From Nematopogon swammerdamellus (taxonomy: Eukaryota; Arthropoda; Insecta; Lepidoptera; Adelidae): a stretch of 64,000 nt of DNA. Shown here in pieces: positions 1-10,738 of this stretch. Position 1 is the stretch's first letter; every line of letters begins with the position of its first letter. Below the pieces are notes generated by a model, which was not told the origin of the DNA, did not search any database, and saw only the letters and a list, made by a program, of their open reading frames with translations. Both the position numbers and the translations under genes were made by a program. Location: the NCBI GenBank assembly GCA_946902875.1, contig OX336336.1, positions 5,922,545 to 5,986,544 of the forward strand, written 5' to 3'.

Positions 1-480
1 GTTTAAAATCACGTAGTCCAAAGTACATAATTATATCTTGAGAACTGGCAGCAAATACAATTTGAATAAAATATTCATTCGAAATTTAAAAATAAGTAGA
101 TACAACGAAAATGACAAGTTCTTCTTTTTTATAACTTGAACACAATAGTCTATAACATATCTATTCTTTCTATACATACAGTAAAATCGTAAATGCAAAA
201 ATGTCTATTTGTACGCGCATCTCGCAAAAACCACTGAACGGAATTTGACGAAACTTTTTATAGTGACAGTGTATATCCCGGATTAACATAATAATAAAAA
301 AATATAATAAAAATCACGCAATCCGAAGTAATGGTAAAAAACAATTTTAATTTTCATGTTGACAACGGAGAACTGTCATCTCGACGTGAGCTGGCCGGTG
401 ACAAATTGTTTGATAAATAAAACAAATTATTGAAAGTCGAAGTTATGTCGCTGTCATTGGTGCAATAAAAATTTATATAT
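1..480. other. AT-rich unassigned sequence
   Basis: No convincing gene, RNA or repeat is recognised. The stretch is AT-rich with scattered stops in all frames. Confidence 0.5.
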
Positions 481-519
481 CTGTTGCCCGCGGCTTCGCT
501 CGCGTGAAATTCGTATTTC

Positions 520-1203
520 AAAAAAAGAAAGTAAGTAACTGAAGGGGGGCCCGAAGGCGGATCTGCGCTCACGTAAACGATATTCTTTCTCGATGATAGT
601 AACTAAGGGCGAGGCGGAAGGCGGAGCTGAGTTCAGGAAGAAGAAAAGCATTCTTGAAGAAAGTAAGTAACTAAGGGCGAGGTCGAAGGCCGAGCTCTAT
701 TCTGGAAGACCATAAACCTTCTCGAAGAAAGTAAGTAACTATGGGCGAGGCCGCAGGCCGAGCTGCGTTCAGGAAGAAGCTAAACTATCTTGAAGAAAGT
801 AAGTAACTAAGGCGACGCCGAAGGCTGAGCTACGTTCGAATAATTGAAAAACCATCTCGAAGAAAGCAAGCAACTAAGGGCGAAGCCGAAGGCCGAGCTG
901 CGTTCAGAAAGAAGCTAAACCATCTTGAAGAAAGTAAGTAACTAAGGCGAGGCCGAAGGCCGTGCTCTATTCGGGAAGACCATAAAACATCTTGAAGAAA
1001 GCAAGTAACTAAGGGCGAGGCCGTAGGCCGAGCTGCGTTGAGGAAGAAGGTAAACATTTTTGAAGAAAGTAAGTAACTAAGGCGAGGCCGAAGGCCGAGC
1101 TACGTTCTGACAAATGATAAACCATCTCGAAGAAAGCAAGTAACTAAGGGCGAGGCCGAAGGCCGAGCTGCGTTCAGGAAGAAGCTAAACCATCTCGAAT
1201 AAA
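520..1203 (+). repeat. 68-bp minisatellite, about 10 copies
   Basis: Each unit contains GAAGAAAGTAAGTAACTAAG, then GGCGAGGCCGAAGGCCGAGC, then a TGCGTTCAGGAAGA segment. Unit length is 68 bp by counting between successive GAAGAAAG starts. Each unit carries a short GGCC-GAA-GGCC hairpin core. Because 68 is not a multiple of three, the open frames seen across it are artefacts of the repeat and not genes. Confidence 0.85.
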
Positions 1204-1274
1204 GTTAATTAACATTAAGATTGAGTTAATTTAATTTAAATTTTATTATAAAGTCCACGCTTCTGACGGCAAAT

Positions 1275-1718
1275 ATACCGTGCATCCTAGAACCTCGCGG
1301 TTATTCCCGGCTGGATGGCAAGAGGCCCGATGCTATCACCTTAGTGCCATGGAATAAGGGTAGTTCTTTGATGTGGGACGCCACTTGTGTTCTCACATTG
1401 GCTCCAAGTCACGTTAGGACATCTTCAAGAGAGGCTGGCGCGGCCGAGGCTGGGGCGGAGAGCCTTAAACGCATCAAATATAGAAATATAATTCAATATT
1501 TCGAATTTGTTGCGTTTGCGGTTGAAACCCTCGGTCCGTGGAGCAGTGAAGCCAAAAGAGGCTTGGGCCTCTGCTGGTTGACGCAACCGGTGTCCCGCCA
1601 TCAAGGGCTTATGTACTTCATTCAAAGGGTAAGCCTTGCCATCCAGCGGTGTAATGCCGCAAGTGCTCTAAGAACATTTGAAAATGCCCGTTTTGATAGT
1701 TATTTTAATGTTTGCTAG
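1275..1718 (+). pseudogene. Retroelement C-terminal fragment (reverse transcriptase-associated)
   Basis: An open frame with no nearby initiator reads ...PRGYSRLDGKRPDAITLVPW... and continues to a stop at 1716-1718. Blocks such as DGKRPD, MWDATC, FAVETLGPW and RVSLAIQRCNAAS resemble the conserved C-terminal tail found on many invertebrate reverse-transcriptase proteins, where the usual form is VETLG.WGPEA and ISLAIQRGNAAS. The polymerase domain itself is missing. The fragment is the unique core between two inverted minisatellite arrays, so it appears to have been captured by, or to be the relic of, the surrounding element. No function is expected. Family recognition is from memory of the motif pattern. 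Confidence 0.6.
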
Positions 1719-1803
1719 CTAGGTTTTAATCCTTTAGTTATTAATATTACTTTTTTATTTTTATGAAATAAATAGATTGAGTAAACGTTATTATATTCTA
1801 TAG

Positions 1804-2040
1804 AAGAAAGGAAGTCTTTAAGGGCGAGGGCCGAAGGCGGAAGAGGGTTTTTGGTTTCCCTGAACGCAGCTCGGCCTTCGGCCTCGCACTTAGTTCCTTC
1901 CTTTCTTCCGGAAGGTTTATCGTCTTCCTGAACGCAGCTCGGCCTTCGGCCTCGCCCTTAGTTAGTTACTTTCCTTGAGGAGGTTTATCGATTACCTGAA
2001 CGCAGCTTGGCCTTCGGCCTCGCCCTTAGTTACTTACATT
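1804..2040 (-). repeat. 68-bp minisatellite, inverted partial array
   Basis: About three and a half copies of the same unit as at 520-1203, in reverse orientation (TGAACGCAGCTCGGCCTTCG, then GCCTCGCCCTTAGTTA). Forms the right arm of the foldback element. Confidence 0.8.
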
Positions 2041-2160
2041 CTTCTTTGGAATACGAATTTCACGCGAGCGAAGCCGCGGGCAACAGCTAGTACTTAAATA
2101 TATCAAGTCAATTCAACAAATATTAGTAAAAGTTTATTACAAAGAAATGTAATAAATAAG

Positions 2161-2410
2161 TCATGTTAAAAATCTAAAGATACAAAGTGTATCCAATTGT
2201 CAAGTTATTTAGTGGGAAAAACAGTAGTCAGATTCTCAGATAAAATTATGGTCAGCTAAAGCATCCTTAATAGTGTAATAACTCTTTTCAATTAACATTT
2301 GTTTAATTCTTCGTTTAAAATTATTATCTTCTAATTGTTTTATGTTAGAAAACAGTTTATTGTAAAATCTAACACTATTACAAATGAATGCCGAAAGCTG
2401 GTTCGGTTAA
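2161..2410 (-). pseudogene. LINE reverse-transcriptase C-terminal fragment
   Basis: On the minus strand an open frame from about 2395 to a stop at 2236-2238 reads SAFICNSVRFYNKLFSNIKQ and ends KSYYTIKDALADHNFI. The pattern of a phenylalanine/asparagine-rich segment followed by a basic helix (FKRRIKQMLIEKSYY) and a short D-rich tail is typical of the extreme C-terminus of non-LTR retrotransposon polymerases in insects. The polymerase core is absent and the frame breaks upstream (higher coordinates). Interpreted as a 5'-truncated LINE copy. Confidence 0.6.
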
Positions 2411-2974
2411 AGAAATCATATATTTAAGTATATCGTCATTCTCACGCTAAATGAGGAGGCTGATGAATCATCAACACAAACACAACACGACGAAACAATA
2501 ACATTTAACGAAAAACTCAAAAAATACACACGAATTCTTACAATGTTTTATACTAAAGTTACTGTATTCAAACTGGTGAAAACACGTCAACTTCAACTAT
2601 GAAACACTTTTTTCTTTACATAAAAAAGCTCAAGCTAAAGCTGTGTTGTTTATCATAGCACTAATTTAAACTGTTTTGAAAAAAAAAAAAAAAATTTTTC
2701 GAATAGACGTTAAAACGCGCGCGAAATTCAAAACGTTCGAGCAGATGTTGTGCGAGTAATGGTCGCCACTGTACTGGCATGGGGACGCGCGCGCGCGGCG
2801 CGGACGAGCAGCGAGCTGGCGACACACACTGAGCACTGATGTGATGAGACGAGCGGCCGTTGGTAGGGACGTCACAACGAGGTCCGTTTCTAATTGATCA
2901 CAGTCCGGTCGATTGGCTGTTATTGGAATCTGACTATTAGAAGTACGGATGGTTAAATCATAGTCATAATATTC
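2411..2974. other. Unassigned sequence with CG-alternating tract
   Basis: No gene recognised. An (A)n/(T)n run lies near 2678-2698 and an alternating CGCGCG tract near 2785-2800. Confidence 0.4.
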
Positions 2975-3052
2975 AATACCGATCGTATTCAAAACGTCGA
3001 GCAACATAGCTCGGACCAACCGTGAGTAAAGCTGTTTAGTTATAAAAAATAA
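2975..3052 (+). repeat. Half copy of the CGTCGAGCAA foldback repeat
   Basis: The segment ACGTCGAGCAACATAGCTCG, followed by CCGTGAGTAAAGCTGTTTAG, TTATAAAAAATAAT, matches the right arm of the foldback at 9911-10182 (CGTCGAGCAACCTAGCTCGG and onward). Only one arm is present here. Confidence 0.6.
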
Positions 3053-3329
3053 TACCGATGAGTTTAAATTATTAGATGAGAGGAAAGAAATATTCTACCG
3101 AAAACGTTCAACAGAACTGCACAAAGAAGAATTTAATACAAATAAATTGAAGAAAGTTATCTTTATATTTATCACATCAATTACTGATTTTCCTGCAGAA
3201 ATACGAAGAAACTCATCTTTTACTATAAAAATATTTTAACAGCTAGTTAGTAAGTAGAGAAGATGTCACACACCGCATAGATAGAGAATCAAATTATTCA
3301 CAACGCTTTTCTTAGGTAGAGTCGGGCTA

Positions 3330-3622
3330 AATTCTGCAGAGCGATCGTTTGTGCCGGACTCGAACTCGCGAGCCGTGCTTTCCGCACCACAAAAAAAACG
3401 TTAAAATACACGCTTACTTGTATGGGGGGACCCCCATTAATTTTTCACTGTAATTTTTTTTTATTATTTGGTATATCCGCCAAAATAACACATATTCCGT
3501 GAAAATTTCAACTGACTAGCTATTACCGTTAGCCATCGGACGGAACGGGTGGACAGACGTACATACAGACAGACGTTGTAGGCTTAGTAATAGGCTTCCG
3601 TACGGGGTACGGTAGCCTAAAA
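3330..3622 (+). mobile_element. Short interspersed element, family A (copy 1)
   Basis: Recognised by its order of blocks: a GCCGGACTCGAACTCGCG head, a short GACCCCCATTAATTTTT block, a CGTGAAAATTTCAACTG block, a run of GACAGAC units, and the tail GGCTTAGTAATAGGCTTCCG ending CCTAAAAA. At least eight other copies occur here. The head read in reverse contains a pol-III B-box-like GAGTTCGAGTCC, suggesting but not proving SINE origin. Confidence 0.7.
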
Positions 3623-4437
3623 ACGAGGCAATGGCAATGTTTGATAGCGAAGTAGTGAGCTGGCTGACTGCCGACTGTCATTGCACTGCATCATTTGGGA
3701 AATGGTTTGAAATAGGGCCGAACTTCTAGCTACCCATTATGTGGACATTTCGCCTTGCCACATTCTATCAACGTCAAGTCAACGAAACTTTTATTAATTT
3801 CGTGATCACTTAGCGACTCGTTCTGGGAAGCCTATAGACGATGGGATTGATGAGTTGCGACGATTACACGCCCATGTATAACATAAATGTGATGATTGAG
3901 ACGTGAACGGCTTTGACAACCCTAGTGACTAAGACAATGGACTATCAGGAGCGGCAAGCAGACGCTACGCACACATCATTTCGATTATCATCATAAACAC
4001 CTAACATAATAAAACTACTAAAAACTATAATGCTTACGATATTTAAATTTAATATTAATAATTCGTTTGTATATCTGAAAAAAAAATTCCCGTGGCTCCC
4101 ACTGGTGACATTATCCAATTTGAGCAAAGTGAAATAAATAAATAAAGAGAAAGGTTATCATTCTTCGATTACATATGTATGTGGCGTGGTCGTAAAGTAT
4201 GTGTGTACATAGTCTCTTAAATAAAACAATCCCTAAATTAGAGTTTTAATTAAATGGAAGCTGCGTGCAAATTTACCCGTTATAGAAAGACAGGTGTGAC
4301 ATTCATAGTAGAGTATACAGTGGCATGAGAAGATATTTTTAATGAAGTAAAATCAGAGTAAATTCTAATCATAATTTACTTAATACATTTTGAACTAAGA
4401 GAGAACGTGATACATTTATCATTATATGTCAAATGTA
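3623..4437. other. Unassigned sequence
   Basis: No convincing coding region or repeat family recognised. Short minus-strand frames near 3945-4127 look random. Confidence 0.4.
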
Positions 4438-4520
4438 TCATATGACCGAATGTCCATGGTCGTCGTTGGACACCTTGCGGATGGCTCGGCGCCATATGTC
4501 GCGCTTTCAATAAAACATTA
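4438..4520 (+). repeat. LINE family C 3' tail fragment
   Basis: Carries ACCGAATGTCCATGGTCGTC, then GGATGGCTCGGCGCCATATG, ending TCGCGCTTTCAATAAAA. The same tail follows LINE coding fragments at 49466 and 56577, which identifies it as a 3' end. Confidence 0.7.
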
Positions 4521-5274
4521 AAAAATAGACCAATTCAACACAAGGAGTTGAATAGCCGCCATATCAGCGATCTAGCAGACTGCACTGAAGCGGGAGTGAA
4601 GTTTACTGAAAGTTCAATAAGTGCAGTCTGGGAGACGTCTGAGTCTGCGTCTGGCGGAAATCCGTACTGGGAAGGACGTGTGTAATGGGGAATCCCCCGG
4701 TGTATGACCCCCGACCCATTGCTGGCTGTCTGTAGGGAATGGGGAATCGATGTAGGTAGAACGTATCAGGGGTCATAATTTTATCTTAATCTTTACCTAA
4801 CCTAAGCCTATCTAACCTAAAACTTTATAAACCTCAGTTATACATACCTAAAACCTAAAAGTTATAAACTGAGGTTTTTATACCTCAGTTTAAAATTCCT
4901 AATGTAACATATTTAAAACTGAAAATCGTATTATTATTAAACTTACGATACCCAACACCCATGAAAACATAAAGATATATGAAGTTGTAGTTAAAAAAAA
5001 TACACGCAAGCTATGGATGAAATAAATTTTCAACGTATTAATATGAGGAAAATTTTCTAATGTATTTATTTACATGCCGATTTCGAATCGCTTTATAACA
5101 AAAAAAATTATAACTTTCTAAGCTGTTAGAATTATTTCTTCTGCTCGCATGCTCATAGGGAGCATAATTATGTTATGTATTGACGAGCTGACGACATAGA
5201 GTCTGTATCTTTGTCATCTGAATATGCGACTCGCACGATTTTTGTAAAATTTTGGTAAAACCTGCTTCACCCGT
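4521..5274. other. Unassigned sequence with small inverted repeat
   Basis: No gene seen. A loose inverted repeat around 4825-4895 uses AAACTTTATAAACCTCAGTT and AACTGAGGTTT; it may be a relic of a small foldback element. Confidence 0.4.
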
Positions 5275-5365
5275 GATGTTAGGGGCTCAGCACTTTATTT
5301 CTGTCAGAACTGGGTTTCATGCCACTTCCCTTTGATTGTGCCGGTTACACTGAATTGAACGGAAA
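5275..5365 (-). repeat. Degenerate 5S-type SINE (family B) fragment
   Basis: Minus-strand sequence corresponding to the GTGTAGCCGGCACGACCGAA and GGGAAGCACTGACGTGGCAC region of family B, diverged and without the 5S-like head. Confidence 0.5.
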
Positions 5366-5904
5366 ACATGTCATTTGCATCAAATTTAATAATGGCACCT
5401 ATTACGTTGTGAAGTCAGTGCCAGGTTGAGAAATGGATTAAAATATCCAGAACAGAGGCAGACGCTCGGAAGAATACCCGCAGAGCTAATGAGGACCCGA
5501 AGCTGAGTAGAACGGTTTAGGTACCGTATCGGGTGCCGCCATCTCCGCGGCAATGCAGAAGTGGGTCGAACAGCGGGAGATTACATCTTCTTGCTCTCCT
5601 AAAGTGATTCCAAGATGAAAATATAAGATTACTAAAAGAAAATCGTGGATCCATTAGTATGACTGCATGTATCGTACGTACCTAGTCATCATCACCCATA
5701 AGCCAATGTTTCCACAGCATCACCGAAGTGGTTCGAAGAAACGCTTCTCTCAGAGCGTTTTCATGAATAAACAAATTTATCGATTTTTTCTCTGGATTAA
5801 AAAAAACTTGAATTAAAAAAACAGCATAATAAGGGGACAGTTAACTTGCACTGATAATCGACCTGATATGAGTATTCAATTAGTTATTAACTTATTCTGC
5901 TTTT
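5366..5904. other. Unassigned sequence
   Basis: Nothing recognised; frames are short. Confidence 0.4.
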
Positions 5905-6180
5905 TAGGTTTCCGTACCCCGTACGAAAGCCTATTATATGTCTGTCTTATTGCCTGTCCTACTGCTGAATCTTTGGAACCGTAGATAGCCAGTTGATAGA
6001 ATATGTGTTATTATGGCGGATATAACAACAATAATAATAAAAAAAGAAAATGTGCCAATAAACGAATAAATAATAAAAAATATATAAAAGTAAAACATTA
6101 AGAAGCGTATTTTTTCAAGTTTTTTTTTGTGGTGCGGAAACCTAGGTGCGCAAGTCCGACTCGCACTTGGCCGGTTTCTT
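5905..6180 (-). mobile_element. Short interspersed element, family A (copy 2)
   Basis: Reverse-orientation copy: starts TTAGGTTTCCGTACCCCGTA and ends GCAAGTCCGACTCGCACTTG GCCGG. All main family blocks are present in order. Confidence 0.7.
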
Positions 6181-6345
6181 ATACATAGACAGCCGGCACG
6201 GATGTCTATGCCCAAAACTTCAACGGAGGATCAGACATAGCCAATGAACACCACCCCTGGCGAGGACACCACGCTCCGAGAGGCGCCATGCCATAAGGCG
6301 GACAAAAAGCTCGACTCTCATAGCTCTACATTTTATAAAAGAAAA

Positions 6346-6600
6346 TAACTAGCTGTGCCCGCGGCTCTGCCCGCTCTCATATTTGACTTCTCTGCTAACC
6401 TCATAAGCCATTTCACGTGATGAAATGTAGCCTATAATTGATGGGAAGAACCAAGCTATCCGTAGAAGCAAACTGTATTAAAATTGGTTCAGTGGTTCTC
6501 GAGTTATAAGCGGACAGACATACATACATACATACATACATACATACAGACAGAAAGCAGACGTTGGATTTTATTAAAGGTAAGGATTGAAGTACAGACA
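6346..6600 (+). mobile_element. Short element family F (CTAGCTGTGCCCGCGGC), copy 1
   Basis: Begins CTAGCTGTGCCCGCGGCTCT, includes GGTTCAGTGGTTCTCGAGTT and ATAAGCGGACAGACATAC, and ends GTTGGATTTTATTAAAGGTA. Two tandem reverse copies are at 16676-17101. A (CATA)n microsatellite lies within it at about 6517-6551. Probably a 3' end of an RTE-like LINE or a SINE using that tail; this is inference. Confidence 0.65.
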
Positions 6601-6885
6601 GTTCAGGGTTCACACGCAGGAATGTGTTTCGAATTAGCCCATCGAATATACGTAAGGATGTACATACATAAACAATATTAGACCATAGCTCGATGCTATA
6701 CAAGGAGGCAGATCGTCAAAACGAGAAAATGAGTCGTGACAATGAGGGGTACCATCAAAGGACGTCACATTTTTTCTTCCTGTTAGTGACTGCGTCCTAA
6801 TGACGCACGCCTAAACGCAAGCCGACGATGAAGAATGAATTTTGATGAGCATCTGAGAAATTTGTCCTGTGTCGCTTCTGATATT

Positions 6886-7018
6886 TTTATCAAAGAGTTT
6901 GTATATTATTTTATTACGTCGCTGCGCTCCGTTATATATATATTATATTTTATATTTTTATATTTACTTTATATTTTTTTATAGGAGCGTAGCGACGTAA
7001 TGGAATCTCTTTGATTTT
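6886..7018. mobile_element. Small inverted-repeat element (MITE-like)
   Basis: Arms 6913-6930 (ATTACGTCGCTGCGCTCC) and 6984-7001 are inverted copies, extended outward by ATCAAAGAG / CTCTTTGAT at 6890 and 7006. The centre is pure A/T. Too small to code. Confidence 0.55.
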
Positions 7019-7059
7019 TATTTCCGTCAAGATGCATTTCTTCTCTTCAATAATAAAAC

Positions 7060-8147
7060 CGGTCAAGTGCGAGTCGCGCTCGCACACTGAGGTTTCCGTA
7101 CCAGCAAGTAATTGGATTTTTATTATTTATTGTTTGAATTTAGAGTTTGCACTAGAATCGAGCTTTTAGTCCAGCAGTTATGTACTTTTTACCTGGAAAG
7201 TATTCCGAAGTTAATGAAACTTTTACAGGTTGTTTGGGGTACACTAGGAAAACTATCCTAAGTTTTCGACCTCGAGGACGCTGTGCTAACTTGGGGGTGG
7301 GCAAAAACCTCAAAATTTTTCTGACTGTTTTCAGCTTTTCGCTTATATCTCTTAAACTTAGGATATTTTGTTGACCACATTGCATTACAAAGTTGAAGAG
7401 CTTCAAATTTCCAATTTGGTGCTTTGGTAGGTTATCCCAACAGGATAACCATAAAACCACCTTGCGAGGGGGAGCGGGGAAGGGGGTCATAGGTTTTCAA
7501 AGACGTTGATATTGATGAGTGATCAATATAATTAACATCGAAATTATGGTAACAAATAGTTATAGGGTCAAAACCTTAGTTTTTCTGCAATTTTTTATAT
7601 TTTAAGAAACTTTGTCTAACTTTGAACGACTGTATCTCCGTAAATATTGGGCCTGAATCTGGTTCACCAACGAAATTTTAGGAAATTTAATGCTCTCCGA
7701 CTTTGTCATGCAACGTGGTCAACAAAATATCCTTAGTTTAAGAGATATAAACGAAAAGCTGAAAAAAGCTCGGAAAAAAGTCAGAAAAATGTTGAGGTTT
7801 TTGCCCACCCCCAAGTTAGCACAGGGTCCTCGAGGTCGAAAACTGAGAATACTATTCCTAGTGCACCCCCAAACAACCTGTAAAAGTTTCATTAACTTCG
7901 GAATACTTACCAGCTAGCCCCACCTTTTTGAGACATGTCGACTAGACCACTTTTTTTAATTTTTTTGTTGGATTTCCAAGTTTGGATATCTGCCATCATA
8001 ACACATCTTTTGTTACCGGTTCGGCTGCCTACTACAGCTCAAAACATACAGCAGTAGGGCAGACAGACCTTTATAGGTAGGGCAGACGGATAGACGGACG
8101 GCGCAGGCTTAGTAATAGGCTTCCGTAAGCATACGGAAACCTAAAAA
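7060..8147 (+). mobile_element. Family A element (copy 3), long form with internal palindrome
   Basis: Head AAGTGCGAGTCGCGCTCGCA at about 7064-7090 and tail GGCTTAGTAATAGGCTTCCG at 8107-8147 bracket an inserted inverted repeat (7180-7917). The inserted part belongs to family I, which also occurs alone at 27689-28037. Confidence 0.6.
7180..7917. repeat. Family I palindromic repeat, copy 1
   Basis: Arms of about 240 bp: 7180-7420 and 7690-7917 are inverted copies, sharing for example CGAAGTTAATGAAACTTTTA and its complement, and CGACCTCGAGGAC with GTCCTCGAGGTCG. Open frames here are by-products of the symmetry. Confidence 0.75.
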
Positions 8148-8639
8148 AAATACCTTTGTTGTCTGTTTAGTCCGCGTATAACTCTACGCAACGGATGAAT
8201 CTATTTGCATTCGGTATTCGCCAATATAATGTTACATATCTCTGAAAGTTTAGAGGCATCGAAGTAGGTAGAGTATGGCGACATTTTTTATTTCTAAATG
8301 TCTAAAATGATTATGTAACATTTGCGCTATCGTAAATATGGTTTGATGTGAGGCAAGTCGGAGTAAATTCTCCTAAATTTGCTTTAAGTCCGACTTTAAC
8401 GCGAGCGAAGCATCGAACACGGTTAGTTTTGAAATAAAGTAGAGTTTGAAAGTTAAAACGGTTCGTTGTCGACGAGCGGTAGGTGCCGGACTGCCGGTAG
8501 TGGTCCTTCCTTACTATTTTCGTAGCGTCTATCTGTCATCGTCGACTGTCGCTTGTGTTGTGGAAGTGCGGCAGACGTCTTCTTTGCTTTCAAATATTAT
8601 ATACTGTGACAGTATCTTCACAGATAAAGAAAGAAAAAG
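8148..8639. other. Unassigned sequence
   Basis: Holds a scrap TTTAACGCGAGCGAAGC (about 8394) like the common GCGAGCGAAGC element termini; otherwise nothing recognised. Confidence 0.4.
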
Positions 8640-8880
8640 CGCATACTCTGGTTGAAACATGGGTTGAACGGAGACACCAGCAGAACTGTACAAACATTTT
8701 ATATCCCCACATATTTCCCCCCAAAGTATAGTCTCAGGTCCTTCAAGAGAGGCGCGAATATGAAGCCGGGCATGGCATTCGCAACGCCCGCGTGCGACCG
8801 AATGTCCATGGGCGTCGTTAAACACCTTATGGGTGGCTCGGCGCCATATGTCGCTGTCTATAAAAAAAATATTCAGTACT
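8640..8880 (+). pseudogene. LINE family C, truncated 3' end
   Basis: A short frame reads ...YFPPKYSLRSFKRGAN, matching the LINE C-terminal motif seen at 56577-56795 (PPKYSLGSFKRGVN), followed by the family tail ACCGAATGTCCATGGGCGTC and an A-run at the 3' end. Upstream portion is deleted or frame-shifted. Confidence 0.65.
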
Positions 8881-9011
8881 TTTTTATTAAAGTGTAATAG
8901 TTGGCAGCATTCCATATTATACCTACTTTAAGGATATTAAGTTTTTAGGTTCATGGATGCATTATCTATCTAGTAAGCCAAGCAAAGAAAGAAGACACAT
9001 TATTACTGTAT

Positions 9012-9077
9012 GTCCTTCAAGTAGAGACAGATTGCAATAGCAAAGAAACTATTGCAATTTGTCTCTACTTGAAGGAC
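9012..9077. repeat. Near-perfect 29-bp hairpin
   Basis: Left arm 9012-9040 (GTCCTTCAAGTAGAGACAGA...) and right arm 9049-9077 are complementary with one mismatch around an 8-base spacer CAAAGAAA. Confidence 0.85.
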
Positions 9078-9265
9078 ACTGAATGAAATGTCGGTCGAAA
9101 TTCGAAACGGCTATGTAAATAGTTTGTGTTTTCCGTCCAGTTCAGTGTAGCCGGCACGACCGAAGGGAAGCACTGACGTGGCACCAAGTTCACCCGGTGT
9201 TATGGGCTGAAAATACGGATGTTGTATCTAGGTGATGTAGCCAACCGTGTAAGTTTCCATAAAAA
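9078..9265 (+). mobile_element. 5S-type SINE family B, 5'-truncated copy
   Basis: Begins CACTGAATGAAATGTCGGTC, includes GTGTAGCCGGCACGACCGAA and GATGTAGCCAACCGTGT, and ends in CCATAAAAAAAA. The 5S-like head seen at 14596 is missing. Confidence 0.7.
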
Positions 9266-9279
9266 AAAGCTAAAAAACC

Positions 9280-9424
9280 GGCCAAGTGTGATTCGAACCC
9301 CTATATTCTGTGAAAATTTCAACCGGCTAGCTATTACGGTTCCAAAGATACAGCAGTAGGACAGACAGACAGACGTTGTAGGCTTAGTAATAGGCTTCCG
9401 TACGGGGTACGGTAGCCTAAAAAC
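9280..9424 (+). mobile_element. Short interspersed element, family A (copy 4), deleted form
   Basis: Head AACCGGCCAAGTGTGATTCG is joined directly to the CTGTGAAAATTTCAACCGGC block and normal tail. The reverse of the head gives GGGGTTCGAATCAC, close to a pol-III B box (GGTTCGANTCC). Confidence 0.65.
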
Positions 9425-9910
9425 TATTATTAGTGTCTTAATGAAATGTAAAATCGCTTTTTGTTAATGTTATTTAAACATTATATTATGTATTTCTATC
9501 GTCTAACTATATTGAGCATTCTCAAGGCAGTAAGACTGCACTCGAATTTGTCAATGTTGTATATTATACTGCATAAATATACTATATACTATACATGGAT
9601 AATCGGTTTAATTAAGCATCGGATTACACGGTGCATTTAATTGTAAAGAGTTTTAGTTTAGGTAGAGCTGCCCCAAGGATAATGCCGGCTGATTCGATTC
9701 GGCGTTTCGCTACGACCTTCCCTATAGAGCAGCGGTATTCAACCGCTAGTACGCAGCCTTATTTTTAGGCACACGGACGTTCCAATAAAAATAAACATTG
9801 AAATAATACCGCAAAAAAATAATACTTTAGAAATACGTTGACTCCAGAACATGTTAAAAATTGCCTAATTCTGTCGTGCTGGCATATGGATTATATTGAT
9901 TATATAGCAA
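9425..9910. other. Unassigned sequence
   Basis: AT-rich with no recognised gene or repeat. Confidence 0.4.
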
Positions 9911-10182
9911 GATATTATTTTTTATAACAAAACAGCTTTACTCACGGTTGTCCCGAGCTATGTTGCTCGACGTTTCGGGCCAAGCGTATGGCCCATCCTC
10001 ATGAGCACTCTGCCTGGTGCGACGACGGTTGGCAGAGAACTGTTCTCTCTTCTCAGTTCTCTGCCAACCGTCGCACCAGGCAGAGTGCTCATGAGGATGG
10101 GCCATACGCTTGGCCCGAAACGTCGAGCAACCTAGCTCGGAACAACCATGAGTAAAGCTGTTTTGTTATAAAAAATAATGTC
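9911..10182. mobile_element. Near-perfect 272-bp foldback element
   Basis: Arms of about 130 bp on either side of a centre at about 10042-10053: the left arm runs GATATTATTTTTTATAACAA ... GGTTGGCAGAGAACTG and the right arm is its complement. Contains CGACGTTTCGGGCCAAGCGT, a motif repeated (as a half copy) at 2975-3052. Too short to code; arms are close to identical, suggesting recent formation or gene conversion. Confidence 0.8.
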
Positions 10183-10620
10183 TAACAACCACGGTAATTT
10201 AAAAACCCATATATTTAGGAAGATTTTTCAAATTTATCTAAAAATCTAACTATGTATAGGTAAACGCCATACATAGGTATTGGCCCTACTCGAAGGTGCC
10301 CGCTGCGCTTGACAGTAAGACAGAAAACCAGTTGGACACCACTGCTATAGAGTATCTATGTAGTGGAGGTATGTACTAATTGATTAGATTAATCATGGAA
10401 CGGATAAAATATAGCTTACACAGAGTAGGTAAATACAGATTTTGAGTGAACTTCATGTTCACTCAAGCAATGGAGAGTGAAATTTTATATGGTAACACCT
10501 CAGAAGTGAAGTTCTCTTATACCTAACGGCAATTTAACCTGGCAAAATGGCTTGCAGGTCAAGTCATGAAATTACAGTACGAGTCCCTACTATTTAAAGT
10601 GTCTCTTCTGACAGTACACA
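10183..10620. other. Unassigned sequence
   Basis: No gene recognised. Confidence 0.4.
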
Positions 10621-10738
10621 TTTTTTTATGGAATGCGCAACATGTGGCATCGTTTCACTTACGAGTAGGTGACTTACGATGCCCATGAACATTCTGTGAT
10701 GTACGGGGATTGCGAATGCCATGCCGGTCTGACAGGAG
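10621..10738 (-). repeat. LINE family C 3' tail, reverse copy
   Basis: Reverse of the tail found at 49900-50010: contains GATGCCCATGAACATTCTGT and GCGAATGCCATGCCGGTCTG. Directly abuts a reverse family D repeat. Confidence 0.65.

Larger units (their letters stand above)
481..2086. mobile_element. Foldback element bounded by 37-bp inverted termini and inverted minisatellites
   Basis: The left end (481-518, starting CTGTTGCCCGCGGCTTCGCT) is repeated in inverse at 2050-2086. Inside the ends lie two arrays of the same 68-bp minisatellite in opposite orientation (about 520-1203 and 1804-2040), and between them a unique core with a retroelement-derived coding fragment (1275-1718). The terminus matches the start of other short elements in this window that begin CTAGCTGTGCCCGCGGC (6346, 16891, 17101). 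No clear target-site duplication was found. Treating it as one mobile unit is inference from the symmetry. Confidence 0.6.

Noticed and set aside
1425..1625. Minus-strand open frame over the retroelement fragment
   Set aside because: It is the shadow of the plus-strand frame that carries the recognisable motifs.
4790..4840. CCTAACCTAA-like sequence as telomeric repeat
   Set aside because: Only two adjacent units, interrupted; no array of the insect TTAGG repeat.
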